A stretch of 64,000 bases of DNA from Rheinheimera soli (GCF_021290985.1 NZ_JAJOYU010000024.1:1-64000), one strand, 5' to 3'. Shown: positions 26,501 to 38,851, counted from the first letter of the stretch. Made by a program: numbers and translations. Notes: generated from the sequence alone by a model not told the origin.

Positions 26501-27578
26501 CGTTGACCGCACTAAGCTGAACGGCTTACGTGGTGATGCTCTGTTAGGCTACAGCCTGGCTGATGAAGATAAGCAAAACGATCTGGAACAATTAGCGGCT
26601 CAGTACGAAGAAATCCGTATTGAATACGATAAGAAATTCGAAGCCAAACGTCGCAAGATTGTTCAGGGTGACGATTTAGCTCCTGGCGTTCTGAAGATTG
26701 TTAAAGTGTACTTAGCTGTGAAACGTCGTATCCAGCCTGGTGACAAGATGGCCGGTCGTCACGGTAACAAGGGTGTTGTTTCTACCATTGTTCCAGTTGA
26801 AGACATGCCATATGACGAAAAAGGTCAGCCGGTTGATATCGTATTGAACCCGCTGGGTGTACCGTCTCGTATGAACATCGGTCAGATCCTTGAAACTCAC
26901 TTAGGCTTAGCGGCCCGTGGTATCGGTGACAAGATTGACGGCATGATCAAAGACCAGAAAGAAGTTGCGGAAATCCGTGCCTTCCTGAAAAAGGTCTACG
27001 AGCTGGGTGAGTCACGTCAAAACGTTGATATCGCTAGCTTCACAGATGACGAAGTGCGTCGTTTAGCAGAAAACCTGCGTAAAGGTTTACCTGTAGCTAC
27101 TCCAGTGTTTGATGGCGCCAAAGAAAGCGAAATCAAAGAGCTGTTGACTTTAGGTGACTTACCGACCAGCGGTCAGATCACATTGTACGATGGTCGTACC
27201 GGCAATACCTTCGAACGTAAGGTTACTGTTGGCTACATGTACATGCTGAAACTGAACCACTTGGTAGACGACAAGATGCACGCCCGTTCTACTGGTTCGT
27301 ACAGTCTGGTTACTCAACAACCATTGGGCGGTAAAGCTCAGTTTGGTGGTCAGCGTTTCGGTGAGATGGAAGTGTGGGCTCTGGAAGCATACGGCGCAGC
27401 ATACACGCTGCAAGAGATGTTAACAGTCAAGTCTGATGACGTGAATGGCCGTACCAAGATGTATAAAAACATCGTGGATGGCGACCACCGCATGGAACCA
27501 GGCATGCCAGAATCTTTCAACGTATTGATGAAAGAGATCCGTTCACTCGGTATCAACATCGAATTGGAAGAGGAATAA
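23553..27578 (+). CDS. rpoB: DNA-directed RNA polymerase subunit beta
   Basis: 1341 residues, full length for a gammaproteobacterium. The rifampicin pocket ([18 protein letters not shown] then [18 protein letters not shown], about residues 507-540) shows the wild-type residues at the usual resistance positions. [13 protein letters not shown] near 1065 contacts the active site, and [18 protein letters not shown] is close to the C-terminus. Follows a 176-bp gap with an attenuator and is followed by rpoC after 79 bp. Confidence 0.99.
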   Translation: MTYSYSEKKRIRKDFGKRPQVLDVPYLLSIQIESFSKFIEPDPEGGYGLEAAFRSVFPIKSYSGSAELQYVSYRIGEPVFDVKECQIRGVTYSAPLRVKLRMVLFDKEVPGTIKDIREQEVYMGEIPLMTENGTFVINGTERVIVSQLHRSPGVFFDHDRGKTHSSGKVLYNARVIPYRGSWLDFEFDAKDNLFVRIDRRRKLPATILLRALSLSTEEILSTFFESTRFEIKDGKLLMEVVANRLRGETAAFDIKDNDGEVIVEAGRRITARHVRQLEKTGMTLMEVPHEYVVGRVLSKNYADRSTGEIIAEANAELTLELLAKLAKAGYESFETLYINDLDQGSYISETIRIDPSSNRMEALVEIYRMMRPGEPPTREAAETLFENLFFSEDRYDLSTVGRMKFNRRVDFEEGKGVGVLSKDDILAVMKVLIDIRNGKGEVDDIDHLGNRRIRSVGEMAENQFRVGLVRVERAVKERLSLGDLDAVMPQDLINAKPISAAVKEFFGSSQLSQFMDQNNPLSEVTHKRRISALGPGGLTRERAGFEVRDVHPTHYGRVCPIETPEGPNIGLINSLSMFAQTNEYGFLETPYRRIEDGIVTDEVDFLSAIEEGNFVIAQANAELSAENRLVEDLVPCRYKNEFTLMPADKVQYMDVAPQQIVSVAAALIPFLEHDDANRALMGSNMQRQAVPTLRADKPLVGTGVERVVAKDSGVTVVAKRGGTVDYVDASRIVIKVHEEEMVAGEAGIDIYNLTKYTRSNQNTCINQRPCVNHGEPIERGDVLADGPSTDLGELALGQNLRVAFMPWNGYNFEDSILLSERLVQEDRLTTIHIQELSCIARDTKLGPEEITADIPNVGESALSKLDEAGIVYIGAEVKGGDILVGKVTPKGESQLTPEEKLLRAIFGEKASDVKDSSLRVPNSVTGTVIDVQVFTRDGVEKDKRAREIEEMEVKQAKKDLNEEFRILEEGIFSRARNLVESTGVDRTKLNGLRGDALLGYSLADEDKQNDLEQLAAQYEEIRIEYDKKFEAKRRKIVQGDDLAPGVLKIVKVYLAVKRRIQPGDKMAGRHGNKGVVSTIVPVEDMPYDEKGQPVDIVLNPLGVPSRMNIGQILETHLGLAARGIGDKIDGMIKDQKEVAEIRAFLKKVYELGESRQNVDIASFTDDEVRRLAENLRKGLPVATPVFDGAKESEIKELLTLGDLPTSGQITLYDGRTGNTFERKVTVGYMYMLKLNHLVDDKMHARSTGSYSLVTQQPLGGKAQFGGQRFGEMEVWALEAYGAAYTLQEMLTVKSDDVNGRTKMYKNIVDGDHRMEPGMPESFNVLMKEIRSLGINIELEEE

Positions 27579-27608
27579 CCCCGGTTAGGAAAACTAATCG
27601 AATTGTCC

Positions 27609-27626
27609 GGGGCGGTACTCCGCCCC
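27609..27626 (+). promoter_or_regulatory. Hairpin in the rpoB-rpoC gap
   Basis: GGGGCGG (27609-27615) and CCGCCCC (27620-27626) enclose a TACT tetraloop. No T tract follows. It is likely to be an mRNA structure separating the cistrons. Confidence 0.5.
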
Positions 27627-27657
27627 TTGCTGGTTAACCTCTTACAGGAGAGCAAAG

Positions 27658-30600
27658 GTGAAAGACTTATTAAAGTTTCTGAAACAACAAACTAAAACTG
27701 AAGAGTTCGATGTGATTCGTATCGGCCTTTCTTCACCAGACATGATCCGTTCATGGTCTTTTGGTGAAGTGAAAAAGCCTGAGACGATCAACTACCGTAC
27801 CTTCAAGCCAGAGCGCGATGGTTTGTTTTGTGCACGGATTTTTGGCCCGGTAAAAGACTATGAGTGTCTGTGTGGTAAATACAAACGCTTAAAGCACCGT
27901 GGTGTGATCTGTGAAAAATGTGGTGTTGAAGTCACTCTGACTAAAGTACGTCGTGAGCGTATGGGTCACATTGAACTGGCCAGCCCAACAGCCCACATTT
28001 GGTTCCTGAAATCACTGCCAAGCCGTATCGGTTTGCTGTTAGATATGACGTTACGTGATATCGAACGTGTATTGTATTTTGAATCTTATGTTGTGACCGA
28101 ACCAGGCATGACTTCTTTAGAGCGTCGTCAGATGCTGACTGAAGAAGAATATCTGGACGTGCTGGAAGAGCACGGCGACGAGTTTGAAGCCAAAATGGGT
28201 GCAGAAGCAATTCTGGACATTTTACGTGGCATTGAACTTGCGACGGAAATCAAACAAATGCGTGAAGAGTTGCCAACCATCAACTCAGAGACAAAGCGCA
28301 AGAAAATCAGCAAACGTCTGAAACTGATGGAAGCATTCCACACTTCTGGTAACAAACCAGAGTGGATGATCATGACAGTACTGCCAGTACTGCCACCAGA
28401 TCTGCGTCCTTTAGTTCCATTAGATGGTGGCCGTTTTGCTACTTCTGATCTGAACGATTTATACCGCCGTGTGATCAACCGTAACAACCGTCTGAAGCGT
28501 CTGTTAGACCTGTCAGCTCCTGATATCATAGTACGTAACGAAAAGCGTATGTTGCAGGAAGCTGTAGATGCGTTGTTAGACAACGGTCGTCGCGGTCGCG
28601 CTATCACGGGTTCGAACAAACGTCCTCTGAAATCTTTGGCCGATATGATCAAAGGTAAACAAGGTCGTTTCCGTCAGAACTTGTTAGGTAAGCGTGTTGA
28701 CTACTCAGGCCGTTCTGTAATCACAGTAGGTCCTACTTTACGTCTGCATCAGTGCGGTTTACCAAAGAAAATGGCTTTAGAGTTATTCAAGCCTTTCATC
28801 TACGGTAAGTTAGAAGCCCGCGGTTTAGCCACTACTATTAAAGCGGCTAAAAAAATGGTTGAACGTGAAGAAGGTGCTGTATGGGACGTTCTGGACGATG
28901 TGATCCGTGAACACCCGGTGCTGTTAAACCGTGCTCCTACACTTCACCGTTTAGGTATTCAGGCATTCGAACCTGTACTGATCGAAGGTAAGGCTATCCA
29001 GTTACACCCATTGGTGTGTGCTGCATACAACGCCGACTTCGACGGTGACCAGATGGCCGTTCACGTGCCTCTGACCATTGAAGCTCAGTTAGAAGCCCGT
29101 GCGCTGATGATGTCGACGAACAACGTTCTGTCGCCAGCTAACGGTGAACCAATCATCGTTCCTTCACAGGACGTTGTATTGGGTCTGTATTACATGACGC
29201 GTGATGCGGTAAACGCCAAAGGCGAAGGCATGATCTTCAAACATGCCAAGGAAGCTGAAAAAGCATTCCGTGCCGGTGTTGCCAGCTTACACGCCCGTGT
29301 CAAAGTACGTATCACTGAAGTAACTATTGCCGAAGACGGCACCCGTTCTTCAGTAACAGCAGTACGCGACACTACAGTAGGCCGTGCCATTCTGTACTCC
29401 ATCATGCCTGAGGGCTTAGCCTTTGATTCAATCAACCAGGCTATGGGTAAGAAACAGATTTCACGTTTACTGAACGGCTCTTACCGTCGTATTGGTCTGA
29501 AAAATACCGTTATTTTAGCGGATCAGATCATGTACACAGGTTTCCATTACGCCATGTTGTCTGGTGTGTCTGTTGGTATTGACGATATGGTCATCCCGGC
29601 AGCCAAGGTTGATATCATTTCTGCTGCAGAAGCTGAAGTAGCAGAGATCCAGGACCAGTTCCAACAAGGTTTAGTAACGGCCGGTGAAAAGTACAACAAA
29701 GTCATCGACATTTGGTCAACTGCCAACGAAGCCTTATCTAAGGCGATGATGGACAACTTATCGAAAGAGTCTGTTGTGGATCGCGATGGCAACACAGTCA
29801 CTCAACCGTCATTTAACTCTGTTTATATGATGGCCGACTCTGGCGCACGGGGCTCTCCAGCTCAGATCCGTCAGTTAGCCGGTATGCGTGGTCTGATGGC
29901 TAAACCAGATGGTTCAATCATCGAAACGCCAATTACAGCGAACTTCCGTGAAGGTCTGAGCGTACTTCAGTACTTCATCTCTACTCACGGTGCTCGTAAA
30001 GGTTTGGCGGATACAGCGTTAAAAACAGCAAACTCCGGTTACCTGACCCGTCGTCTGGTTGACGTTGCACAGGATTTAGTCGTGACTGAATCTGACTGTG
30101 GCTCAACAGAAGGCATCATGATGAAGCCACTGATTGAAGGTGGTGACGTCGTAGAAGGTCTGCGTGAGCGCGTATTAGGTCGTGTTGTGATCGGCGACGT
30201 GGTAGTTCCTGCAACTGGCGAAGTGCTGGTTGAAGACGGCACCATGTTAGACGAGAAGCTGTGTGATGCGATTGAAAAACACTCGATTGACGAAGTCTAT
30301 GTTCGTTCTGTAATTACCTGTCAGACCAACTTTGGTGTTTGTGCCAAGTGTTACGGTCGTGATTTGGCCCGTGGCCACATCATCAACGCTGGTGAAGCTG
30401 TAGGCGTTATCGCCGCTCAGTCCATCGGTGAGCCAGGTACACAGTTAACGATGCGTACATTCCACATCGGTGGTGCTGCATCACGGTCATCAGCTGAGAA
30501 CAGCGTACAGGTGAAGAACTCAGGTATCCTGAAGCTACACAATGCGAAGTTCGTACGTAACAGTGACAACAAAATTGTTATCACTTCACGTTCAGCCGAA

Positions 30601-31839
30601 GTCACAGTGTTCGACGACATGGGTCGTGAGAAAGAGCGTTACAAGCTGCCATACGGTTCTATTTTAGCCACAGACGACAATGCAAAAATCGTTTCTGGCC
30701 AAATCGTTGCAAGCTGGGATCCGCACTCTCACCCAATTATCGTAGAACGTGGTGCCAAGGTATCGCACAGCGATATCGATGATACCAACACTGAAGTTCA
30801 GCAAGACGACCTGACTGGTTTAACCCGTACTGTGGTGAAAGACCTGTCCAAGGCCAATGCGAAAGAACCTAAGTTAATTTTAGAAATGGACGACGGTGCA
30901 TTACAGGAAATCCGCTTACCGAGCTTCACCACTATTGAAGTGACTGATGGTTCGAACGTAAAAGCCGGTGCTGTATTAGCTCGTATTCCACAAGAAAGCT
31001 CGAAAACACGCGACATCACGGGTGGTCTGCCACGCGTTGCCGACTTGTTCGAAGCCCGTAAGCCAAAAGATCCTGCCATCCTGGCGGAAATCTCAGGTGT
31101 TATTAGCTTCGGTAAAGAAACCAAAGGCAAACGTCGTCTGATCATTACACCAGAGCAAGGTGATTCTCATGAAGAGATGATCCCGAAATGGCGTCAGGTG
31201 AACGTGTTCGAAGGTGAACGTATCGAGAAAGGTGAAGTGATCTCTGAAGGTCCAGAGTCACCACACGATATTCTGCGCTTACGTGGTATCCACCATGTAG
31301 CCAGTTACATCGTGAACGAAGTACAGGATGTATACCGTCTGCAAGGCGTTAAAATTAACGACAAGCACATCGAAACTATTATTCGCCAAATGCTGCGTAA
31401 ATGTTTAATCATTCACCCAGGCAGCAGCGAGTTCTTAGAAGGTGAAATGGCGGAAGTGTCACGCGTTAATATTGCAAACGCTGAACTGGAAGCCGCAGGT
31501 AAGATCCCTGCGAAGTACGAACGGTCGTTGTTAGGTATTACCAAAGCATCACTGTCAACGGACTCTTTCATTTCTGCGGCGTCGTTCCAGGAAACAACGC
31601 GCGTATTAACAGAAGCTGCAGTCGGCGGAAAATTCGACGAGCTGCGTGGCCTGAAAGAAAACGTAATTGTCGGCCGTTTGATCCCGGCAGGTACTGGTTT
31701 TGCGTATCACCAAAACCGTATCCGTCAGCGTCAACGTGTCGCCAATGGCGAAGTCGCTGAACCGGCGATGAGTGCAGAAAGTGCTGAACAAGCTCTGACT
31801 GATGCTCTGAATATGGACTTGTCTGGCAACGACGAATAG
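27658..31839 (+). CDS. rpoC: DNA-directed RNA polymerase subunit beta'
   Basis: 1393 residues, GTG start with AGGAG at 27646-27650. The N-terminal zinc ribbon [19 protein letters not shown], the catalytic NADFDGDQM with D460, D462 and D464 (same numbering as E. coli), and the second zinc site ([15 protein letters not shown] near 889-903) are all present. Ends in an acidic tail. A strong terminator follows. Confidence 0.99.
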   Translation: MKDLLKFLKQQTKTEEFDVIRIGLSSPDMIRSWSFGEVKKPETINYRTFKPERDGLFCARIFGPVKDYECLCGKYKRLKHRGVICEKCGVEVTLTKVRRERMGHIELASPTAHIWFLKSLPSRIGLLLDMTLRDIERVLYFESYVVTEPGMTSLERRQMLTEEEYLDVLEEHGDEFEAKMGAEAILDILRGIELATEIKQMREELPTINSETKRKKISKRLKLMEAFHTSGNKPEWMIMTVLPVLPPDLRPLVPLDGGRFATSDLNDLYRRVINRNNRLKRLLDLSAPDIIVRNEKRMLQEAVDALLDNGRRGRAITGSNKRPLKSLADMIKGKQGRFRQNLLGKRVDYSGRSVITVGPTLRLHQCGLPKKMALELFKPFIYGKLEARGLATTIKAAKKMVEREEGAVWDVLDDVIREHPVLLNRAPTLHRLGIQAFEPVLIEGKAIQLHPLVCAAYNADFDGDQMAVHVPLTIEAQLEARALMMSTNNVLSPANGEPIIVPSQDVVLGLYYMTRDAVNAKGEGMIFKHAKEAEKAFRAGVASLHARVKVRITEVTIAEDGTRSSVTAVRDTTVGRAILYSIMPEGLAFDSINQAMGKKQISRLLNGSYRRIGLKNTVILADQIMYTGFHYAMLSGVSVGIDDMVIPAAKVDIISAAEAEVAEIQDQFQQGLVTAGEKYNKVIDIWSTANEALSKAMMDNLSKESVVDRDGNTVTQPSFNSVYMMADSGARGSPAQIRQLAGMRGLMAKPDGSIIETPITANFREGLSVLQYFISTHGARKGLADTALKTANSGYLTRRLVDVAQDLVVTESDCGSTEGIMMKPLIEGGDVVEGLRERVLGRVVIGDVVVPATGEVLVEDGTMLDEKLCDAIEKHSIDEVYVRSVITCQTNFGVCAKCYGRDLARGHIINAGEAVGVIAAQSIGEPGTQLTMRTFHIGGAASRSSAENSVQVKNSGILKLHNAKFVRNSDNKIVITSRSAEVTVFDDMGREKERYKLPYGSILATDDNAKIVSGQIVASWDPHSHPIIVERGAKVSHSDIDDTNTEVQQDDLTGLTRTVVKDLSKANAKEPKLILEMDDGALQEIRLPSFTTIEVTDGSNVKAGAVLARIPQESSKTRDITGGLPRVADLFEARKPKDPAILAEISGVISFGKETKGKRRLIITPEQGDSHEEMIPKWRQVNVFEGERIEKGEVISEGPESPHDILRLRGIHHVASYIVNEVQDVYRLQGVKINDKHIETIIRQMLRKCLIIHPGSSEFLEGEMAEVSRVNIANAELEAAGKIPAKYERSLLGITKASLSTDSFISAASFQETTRVLTEAAVGGKFDELRGLKENVIVGRLIPAGTGFAYHQNRIRQRQRVANGEVAEPAMSAESAEQALTDALNMDLSGNDE

Positions 31840-31855
31840 GTCGAAGCCGCAGATT

Positions 31856-31888
31856 GGGATGGTCGCCAGCAAATGACCATCCCTTTTT
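31856..31888 (+). terminator. Rho-independent terminator of rpoBC
   Basis: GGGATGGTC (31856-31864) and GACCATCCC (31875-31883), then five T. The rpsL promoter begins 6 bp later. Confidence 0.88.
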
Positions 31889-31893
31889 GTTCC

Positions 31894-31922
31894 TTGACAG
31901 GTCAAAGGTTGACCAGTAGAAT
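31894..31922 (+). promoter_or_regulatory. Promoter of the str operon (rpsL)
   Basis: TTGACA (31894-31899, perfect consensus), 17 bp, TAGAAT (31917-31922). The strongest-looking sigma-70 promoter in the window. Confidence 0.85.
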
Positions 31923-31951
31923 TCCGCAGCCCCAAATTTGGGTGCGGAATT
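31920..31951. repeat. Long palindrome over the rpsL transcription start
   Basis: AATTCCGCA (31920-31928) and TGCGGAATT (31943-31951) flank the inner perfect palindrome CCCAAATTTGGG (31931-31942), with only GC unpaired. The left arm overlaps the -10, so most of it precedes the expected +1 (about 31929) and would act as DNA rather than RNA structure. Confidence 0.75.
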
Positions 31952-31968
31952 TTCACGTTTATAGGTAG

Positions 31969-32367
<399 letters not shown>

Positions 32368-32449
32368 CTTAACTCCGTTAAGTAAGGCCAAACTAAGTAA
32401 CTTTTTTCATTAAAAGTTTTGGAATCCCCTGAAGCAATCGGAGTTTCGA

Positions 32450-32920
32450 ATGCCAAGAAGACGCGTCATAGGTCAACGTAAAATCCTTCCAGATCCTAAG
32501 TTCGGAAGTGAATTACTTGCCAAGTTCGTAAACGTCGTAATGATCGACGGTAAAAAATCTACAGCTGAATCAATTGTATACGGCGCATTAGACATCGCTG
32601 CGACAAAATCTAAAAAACCAGAGCTGGATCTGTTCGAAGTTGCATTAGACAACATTCGTCCTACTGTTGAAGTTAAATCACGCCGTGTGGGTGGTTCTAC
32701 TTACCAGGTTCCATGTGAAGTTCGTCAGGTTCGTCGTAACGCTTTAGCTATGCGTTGGTTGGTTGAAGCTGCCCGTAAACGTGGTGAGAAATCAATGGCC
32801 CAGCGTTTAGCTGGTGAAATGCTGGATGCCGTTGAGAATAAAGGTTCTGCTGTTAAGAAACGTGAAGACGTTCACCGTATGGCTGAAGCGAACAAAGCTT
32901 TCGCGCATTTCCGCTGGTAA
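32450..32920 (+). CDS. rpsG: 30S ribosomal protein S7
   Basis: 156 residues. Nucleates the 3' domain of 16S r[23 protein letters not shown] at the start and [17 protein letters not shown] are family signatures. In E. coli S7 represses the str operon by binding the rpsL-rpsG gap, here 82 bp. Confidence 0.98.
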   Translation: MPRRRVIGQRKILPDPKFGSELLAKFVNVVMIDGKKSTAESIVYGALDIAATKSKKPELDLFEVALDNIRPTVEVKSRRVGGSTYQVPCEVRQVRRNALAMRWLVEAARKRGEKSMAQRLAGEMLDAVENKGSAVKKREDVHRMAEANKAFAHFRW

Positions 32921-32947
32921 GACAGACCTTTTTAAGAGGATTCGATT

Positions 32948-35062
32948 GTGGCACGTACAACTCCTATTGAGCTTTACCGGAACATTGGTATTTGTGCTCA
33001 CGTTGACGCGGGTAAAACCACGACAACTGAACGAGTTTTGTTCTATACCGGCTTGTCTCACAAGATCGGTGAAGTTCATGACGGCGCCGCCACGATGGAT
33101 TGGATGGAACAGGAGCAGGAACGTGGTATCACTATCACGTCCGCTGCTACTACGACCTTTTGGCGTGGTATGCAGGGCCAGTTCCCTCAACATCGTGTAA
33201 ACATCATCGATACACCGGGGCACGTTGACTTCACTATTGAAGTAGAACGTTCCCTTCGTGTTCTGGATGGTGCTGTTGTTGTACTGTGTGGTTCTTCAGG
33301 CGTTCAGCCTCAGACCGAAACAGTATGGCGTCAGGCAAATAAATACGAAGTTCCACGTTTGATCTTTGTTAACAAGATGGACCGCACTGGCGCTAACTTC
33401 CTACGTGTTGTGAAGCAAGCCCGTGACCGTCTGAATCACACCATAGTGCCTATTCAGTTACCTATTGGTTCTGAAGAGAACTTCCGTGGCGTGGTTGACT
33501 TGTTAAAAATGAAAGCAATCAACTGGAACGAAGCTGACCAGGGTATGACCTTCACGTACGAAGAGATCCCTGCGGAAATGCTTGCTGAGTGTGAAGAGTG
33601 GCGTGCAAACATGGTAGAAGCAGCAGCTGAAGCCAATGAAGAGCTAATGGAACGTTATTTGGAAGGCGGTGAGCTGACTGAAGACGAAATCCGTTCGGCC
33701 TTGCGTCAACGTACTCTTTCTAACGAAGTGGTTCTTGTGCTTTGTGGTTCTGCATTCAAAAACAAAGGCGTTCAGGCAATGCTTGATGCTGTGATTGAAT
33801 ACTTACCATCACCTACTGAAGTGAAAGCGATCAAAGGTATTAACGAAGATGAGTCAGAAGGCTTACGCCATGCTGATGACGATGCGCCATTTGCGGCACT
33901 TGCGTTCAAAATCGCAACTGACCCTTTTGTTGGCACATTGACCTTCTTCCGTTGCTACTCTGGTGTGATTAACTCTGGTGACAGCGTTTATAACCCGGTA
34001 AAACACAAGAAAGAGCGTATTGGTCGTATCGTTCAGATGCACGCCAATGACCGTCAGGAAATCAAAGAAGTTCGTGCTGGTGATATTGCTGCCGGTATAG
34101 GTTTTAAAGATGTGACTACAGGTGACACTTTATGTGACCCTGACCACATCATTACGCTGGAACGTATGGAATTCCCGGAGCCGGTAATTTCTGTTGCAGT
34201 GGAACCAAAAACCAAAGCTGACCAGGAACGTATGGGTGTCGCTCTGAGCAAACTTGCTGCAGAAGATCCATCTTTCCGTGTTCACACCGACGAAGAAACC
34301 AGCCAGACTATTATTTCTGGTATGGGTGAGCTGCACTTGGAAATCATCGTGGATCGTATGAAACGCGAATTCAAAGTGGAAGCTAACGTTGGTAAACCTC
34401 AGGTCGCTTATCGCGAAACTATTCGCGCCAGCACTGAAGTTGAAGGTAAATTTGTTCGTCAATCTGGTGGTCGCGGTCAATTTGGTCATTGCTGGCTGAA
34501 AATCGAACCTCAGGAAGAAGGCAAAGGCTATGAGTTCGTTAACGCTGTCGTGGGTGGTGTGATTCCAAAGGAATACATTCCTGCTATCGACAAAGGCATT
34601 ATCGAACAAATGAAAAACGGTATCCTTGCTGGTTACCCTGTCATTGACGTGAAAGTTACCGTATTCGATGGTTCGTACCACGATGTGGACTCAAACGAAA
34701 TGGCGTTCAAAGTTGCCGCCTCTATGGGCTTCAGAAAAGGCGCACTGCAAGCTAAGCCAGTGATCCTTGAACCCGTCATGAAAGTTGAAGTGGTAACACC
34801 GGAAGACTTCATGGGTGACATCGTTGGTGACTTAAACCGTCGTCGCGGTATCATCAACGGTATGGAAGATGCTCCTGGTGGTATCAAGATCGTTGACGCT
34901 CAGGTTCCTTTGTCCGAAATGTTTGGTTATGCAACCAGCATGCGTTCATTGACCCAGGGCCGTGCTTCCTATTCAATGGAACCATTGAAGTACATGGAAG
35001 CACCAAACAACGTGACTGAAGCAATTATTGCAGCTCGTAGTAGTACTGGTAGTAACGATTAA
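32948..35062 (+). CDS. fusA: Elongation factor G
   Basis: 704 residues, GTG start with AAGAGG upstream. The translocation GTPase. P-loop [21 protein letters not shown] and NKMDR in the G domain, then domains II-V with [11 protein letters not shown]. Only this one fusA copy is in the window. tufA follows after 53 bp. Confidence 0.98.
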   Translation: MARTTPIELYRNIGICAHVDAGKTTTTERVLFYTGLSHKIGEVHDGAATMDWMEQEQERGITITSAATTTFWRGMQGQFPQHRVNIIDTPGHVDFTIEVERSLRVLDGAVVVLCGSSGVQPQTETVWRQANKYEVPRLIFVNKMDRTGANFLRVVKQARDRLNHTIVPIQLPIGSEENFRGVVDLLKMKAINWNEADQGMTFTYEEIPAEMLAECEEWRANMVEAAAEANEELMERYLEGGELTEDEIRSALRQRTLSNEVVLVLCGSAFKNKGVQAMLDAVIEYLPSPTEVKAIKGINEDESEGLRHADDDAPFAALAFKIATDPFVGTLTFFRCYSGVINSGDSVYNPVKHKKERIGRIVQMHANDRQEIKEVRAGDIAAGIGFKDVTTGDTLCDPDHIITLERMEFPEPVISVAVEPKTKADQERMGVALSKLAAEDPSFRVHTDEETSQTIISGMGELHLEIIVDRMKREFKVEANVGKPQVAYRETIRASTEVEGKFVRQSGGRGQFGHCWLKIEPQEEGKGYEFVNAVVGGVIPKEYIPAIDKGIIEQMKNGILAGYPVIDVKVTVFDGSYHDVDSNEMAFKVAASMGFRKGALQAKPVILEPVMKVEVVTPEDFMGDIVGDLNRRRGIINGMEDAPGGIKIVDAQVPLSEMFGYATSMRSLTQGRASYSMEPLKYMEAPNNVTEAIIAARSSTGSND

Positions 35063-35115
35063 TCACTTAATTTGGTCCACTTTAAGTTGGATCTATTTAA
35101 CAGAAGGTAATTAAA

Positions 35116-36300
35116 ATGGCTAAGGCTAAATTCGAACGTAATAAACCGCACGTTAACGTAGGCACCATCGGTCACGTTGACCACGGTAAAACTACTTTAA
35201 CTGCTGCTATCACTAACGTACTTGCTAAGCACTACGGTGGTCAGGCATTCGCTTTCGATCAAATCGACAAAGCGCCAGAAGAGAAAGCTCGTGGTATCAC
35301 GATCAACACGTCTCACGTTGAATACGATACACCAACTCGTCACTACGCCCACGTAGACTGCCCAGGTCACGCTGACTATGTTAAAAACATGATCACTGGT
35401 GCTGCTCAGATGGACGGCGCAATCCTGGTAGTAGCTGCAACTGACGGCCCAATGCCACAGACGCGTGAGCACATCCTGTTATCTCGTCAGGTAGGTGTAC
35501 CTTTCATCGTTGTATTCATGAACAAATGTGACATGGTAGATGATGAAGAGCTGTTAGAGCTGGTGGAGATGGAAGTTCGTGAACTTCTGTCAGACTACGA
35601 TTTCCCAGGTGATGACCTGCCGGTAATCCGTGGTTCAGCTTTAAAAGGTCTGGAAGGCGATGCAACGTGGGAACCAAAAATCCTTGAGCTGGCAGCAGCT
35701 TTAGATTCTTACATCCCAGAGCCAGTACGTGCGATTGATAAGCCATTCATCATGCCAATCGAAGACGTATTCTCAATTGCTGGTCGTGGTACTGTAGTAA
35801 CAGGCCGTGTAGAGCAAGGTATCGTTAAAGTAGGCGAGTCAGTAGAAATCGTTGGTCTGAAAGACACAGTGACGACTACTTGTACTGGTGTAGAAATGTT
35901 CCGTAAACTGTTAGACGAAGGTCGTGCAGGCGAGAACATCGGCGCACTGTTACGTGGTACTAAACGTGAAGACGTAGAACGTGGTCAAGTATTAGCAAAA
36001 CCAGGTTCAATCAAGCCACACACCAAGTTCGAAGGTGAAGTGTACGTATTATCGAAAGAAGAAGGTGGTCGTCATACTCCATTCTTCAAAGGTTACCGTC
36101 CACAGTTCTACTTCCGTACTACAGACGTAACTGGTTCAGTAGAACTGCCAGAAGGCGTAGAGATGGTAATGCCAGGCGACAACCTGAAGTTTGTTGTAGA
36201 GCTTATCAACCCAATCGCGATGGACGAAGGTTTACGCTTCGCCATCCGTGAAGGTGGCCGCACAGTAGGTGCTGGTGTAGTATCTAAAGTACTGGCGTAA
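35116..36300 (+). CDS. tufA: Elongation factor Tu (second copy)
   Basis: 394 residues, identical in protein sequence to the tufB product and differing by about five silent bases. Last gene of the str operon; AAGG at 35104-35107 precedes the ATG. The near identity of the pair, with divergence exactly at the ATG, indicates ongoing gene conversion. Confidence 0.98.
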   Translation: MAKAKFERNKPHVNVGTIGHVDHGKTTLTAAITNVLAKHYGGQAFAFDQIDKAPEEKARGITINTSHVEYDTPTRHYAHVDCPGHADYVKNMITGAAQMDGAILVVAATDGPMPQTREHILLSRQVGVPFIVVFMNKCDMVDDEELLELVEMEVRELLSDYDFPGDDLPVIRGSALKGLEGDATWEPKILELAAALDSYIPEPVRAIDKPFIMPIEDVFSIAGRGTVVTGRVEQGIVKVGESVEIVGLKDTVTTTCTGVEMFRKLLDEGRAGENIGALLRGTKREDVERGQVLAKPGSIKPHTKFEGEVYVLSKEEGGRHTPFFKGYRPQFYFRTTDVTGSVELPEGVEMVMPGDNLKFVVELINPIAMDEGLRFAIREGGRTVGAGVVSKVLA

Positions 36301-36314
36301 TAGTCAGAACTTTT

Positions 36315-36341
36315 AAAAAAGGCCCTTCGGGGCCTTTTTTT
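36315..36341 (+). terminator. Rho-independent terminator of the str operon
   Basis: AAAAAAGGCC (36315-36324) and GGCCTTTTTTT around the stable CTTCGG loop. Confidence 0.9.
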
Positions 36342-36431
36342 ATATTCATTTTTCCTACATTTTGCCTGAAATCCGTATAGCGCTGCTGCTGTCATACCTT
36401 TAGTACAAAGAAGATCCGGATCTCTGCCAGT

Positions 36432-36453
36432 AATTCAAACGTTTGTTTGAATT
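36432..36453 (+). promoter_or_regulatory. PsrA-like operator upstream of the acyl-CoA dehydrogenase
   Basis: AATTCAAA (36432-36439) and TTTGAATT (36446-36453) form a perfect palindrome around a 6-bp spacer. The core CAAAC-GTTT-GTTTG fits the published PsrA pattern CAAAC(N2-4)GTTTG for fatty-acid degradation genes. It overlaps the -35 box. Confidence 0.65.
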
Positions 36454-36475
36454 TGCCTGATGAACATGCTAGAAC
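36447..36475 (+). promoter_or_regulatory. Promoter of the acyl-CoA dehydrogenase gene
   Basis: TTGAAT (36447-36452), 17 bp, TAGAAC (36470-36475). The -35 lies in the right arm of the operator, so a bound repressor would block polymerase. Confidence 0.6.
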
Positions 36476-36515
36476 TAACTCATCCGACCATTAGGGTTTT
36501 TCAAGGAGAGTTATT

Positions 36516-38255
36516 GTGAGTCACTACCAGGCCCCGCTGGCCGACATGTCCTTTCAACTATTTGATGTCTGGCAAGTTCAACAGTTTTGGCAACAACAAA
36601 CTGAGTTAGCTGAACTGATTGATGCCGATACTGCTGCTGCCATTTTAGAAGAAGCTGCAAAAATTACTGCCGAAAAAATCGCACCTTTAGCCGCAGCTGC
36701 AGACGAGCAAGGTGTGTCTTGTGTTTCTGGTGAAGTAACAACTCCATCTCATTATAAAGAGTGCTATCAGTTGCTGTGTGAAGGCGGCTGGACTGGTTTG
36801 TCCGGCGATCCTGAATACGGTGGCATGGGGATGCCTAAAAGCTTGTCTGGTTTATATGACGAGATGATGTGCAGCGCCGATATAGCCTTCTCTCTATACC
36901 CGGGCCTAACATCAGGTGCTTGTGTAGCTTTATTGCAACATGCTGATGAGGCAACCAAAGCTTTGTATCTGCCGAAGTTATACAGCGGCGAATGGTCTGG
37001 CACTATGTGCCTGACAGAATCTCATGCTGGTTCTGACTTAGGAATTATGCGCAGTAAAGCCGAACCTACGGGCGATGGCATTTATCGTATCAGTGGCGAA
37101 AAAATCTTTATTACAGCAGGTGAGCACGACCTGACAGATAACATCATCCATCTGGTACTGGCTAAGTTACCGGATGCTCCTGCTGGTAGCCGCGGTATTT
37201 CTCTGTTCTTAGTCCCTAAGTTTAAAGTCGATGCCAGTGGCAACTTGGGCGAGCGTAACAGTCTGATTTGTAGTTCAGTTGAACACAAGATGGGCATTCA
37301 TGGTTCAGCCACTTGTGTGATGAACTTTGATGGTGCCGAAGGCTACCTGATAGGCGAGCCACATAAAGGTCTGGCTTGTATGTTCACTATGATGAACTAC
37401 GAACGTCTTGCTATGGGCAGTCAGGGCTTAGGTGCTGCAGAGCGCGCTTACCAGAATGCACTGGCTTATGCCAATGACCGTTTACAAGGTAGAACAGTAA
37501 CTAAAGATGGCAATAAAGCCGATCCTATCATTGGTCACCCTGATGTCAAACGTATGCTGCTGAATATCAGTAGTATTAATGAAGCGGGCAGGGCCTTTAG
37601 TGTTTATGTCGGGCATCTATTGGATCAGGCCAAGTTTGGTAAGGATGCTAAAGCGCAAGCCCGAGCGAATTTACTGACTCCTGTTACTAAAGCTTTTATG
37701 ACGGACAGAGGACTGGATGCTTGTGTTACAGCCCAACAGGTATTTGGTGGTCATGGTTATATCCGCGAATGGGGTATGGAGCAGTTAGTGCGTGATGTGC
37801 GTATTGCGCAAATCTATGAAGGGACCAATGGCATTCAGGCCGCCGACTTTATGTTACGTAAAGTAGCATCGGATCAAGGTACTGTAGTGTTAGATCTGAT
37901 ACGTGAGTTAACCGCAGGATTATCAGGTTCGGCAACAAAACAAATTGCTTCAGCGGCAGAGCGTTTCAAGTCAGCAACCCAATCATTATTAGAGCGGGGA
38001 AAAACCCAACCTGAATTATTGTCTTGGGTAGCCAATGACTATCTGGATTTAACCGGATATCTGCTTTACGCCTTTATGTGGGATAAGATGGAAGCTGCGT
38101 TAGATGCCGCAAAACACAGTGAAGATTTTATCCAGTCCAAACAACTTAAAGCTAAGTTTTACTACAGCAGAGTTTTACCTCGTATTGAAAGCCTGTTCAG
38201 CCTGATTGAACAGTTCCCTTCAGAGCTATCCTCAGCAGAACCAAAGCTGTTCTGA
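36516..38255 (+). CDS. Acyl-CoA dehydrogenase, long form with C-terminal extension
   Basis: 579 residues, GTG start with AAGGAG at 36503-36508. FAD-dependent first step of beta-oxidation. MCLTESHAGSDLGIM binds flavin and substrate; FGGHGYIREWGMEQLVRD and IYEGTNGIQ contain the catalytic glutamate E435. Members of about 580-600 residues carry an extra C-terminal helical domain, here from about 470. It is a single-gene transcript between two terminators, separating the str and S10 operons, and carries a PsrA-like operator. Codon use is less biased than in the flanking ribosomal genes. Confidence 0.92.
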   Translation: MSHYQAPLADMSFQLFDVWQVQQFWQQQTELAELIDADTAAAILEEAAKITAEKIAPLAAAADEQGVSCVSGEVTTPSHYKECYQLLCEGGWTGLSGDPEYGGMGMPKSLSGLYDEMMCSADIAFSLYPGLTSGACVALLQHADEATKALYLPKLYSGEWSGTMCLTESHAGSDLGIMRSKAEPTGDGIYRISGEKIFITAGEHDLTDNIIHLVLAKLPDAPAGSRGISLFLVPKFKVDASGNLGERNSLICSSVEHKMGIHGSATCVMNFDGAEGYLIGEPHKGLACMFTMMNYERLAMGSQGLGAAERAYQNALAYANDRLQGRTVTKDGNKADPIIGHPDVKRMLLNISSINEAGRAFSVYVGHLLDQAKFGKDAKAQARANLLTPVTKAFMTDRGLDACVTAQQVFGGHGYIREWGMEQLVRDVRIAQIYEGTNGIQAADFMLRKVASDQGTVVLDLIRELTAGLSGSATKQIASAAERFKSATQSLLERGKTQPELLSWVANDYLDLTGYLLYAFMWDKMEAALDAAKHSEDFIQSKQLKAKFYYSRVLPRIESLFSLIEQFPSELSSAEPKLF

Positions 38256-38277
38256 TCGTCTTCTGATCATAAAGTAC

Positions 38278-38307
38278 ACCCCTGCTGTTTAATTATTCAG
38301 CAGGGGT
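38278..38307 (+). terminator. Terminator of the acyl-CoA dehydrogenase gene
   Basis: ACCCCTGCTG (38278-38287) and CAGCAGGGGT (38298-38307), a perfect 10-bp stem. The following tract TGTCTTTCTC is only moderately T-rich and contains the S10 -35 box. Confidence 0.75.
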
Positions 38308-38334
38308 TGTCTTTCTCAATCAGTTGAGTATAAT
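38307..38334 (+). promoter_or_regulatory. Promoter of the S10 operon
   Basis: TTGTCT (38307-38312), 16 bp, TATAAT (38329-38334), then GCGCGGCC. The -35 starts on the last base of the preceding terminator stem. Confidence 0.7.
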
Positions 38335-38340
38335 GCGCGG

Positions 38341-38822
<482 letters not shown>

Positions 38823-38851
38823 TCAGACAGGTTTTTAGAGAGGTTTAGGAT

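Noticed and set aside
28128..28652. Long minus-strand frames over rpoB, rpoC, fusA and tuf
   Set aside because: Antisense shadows produced by biased codon use in highly expressed genes; they repeat identically over both tuf copies.
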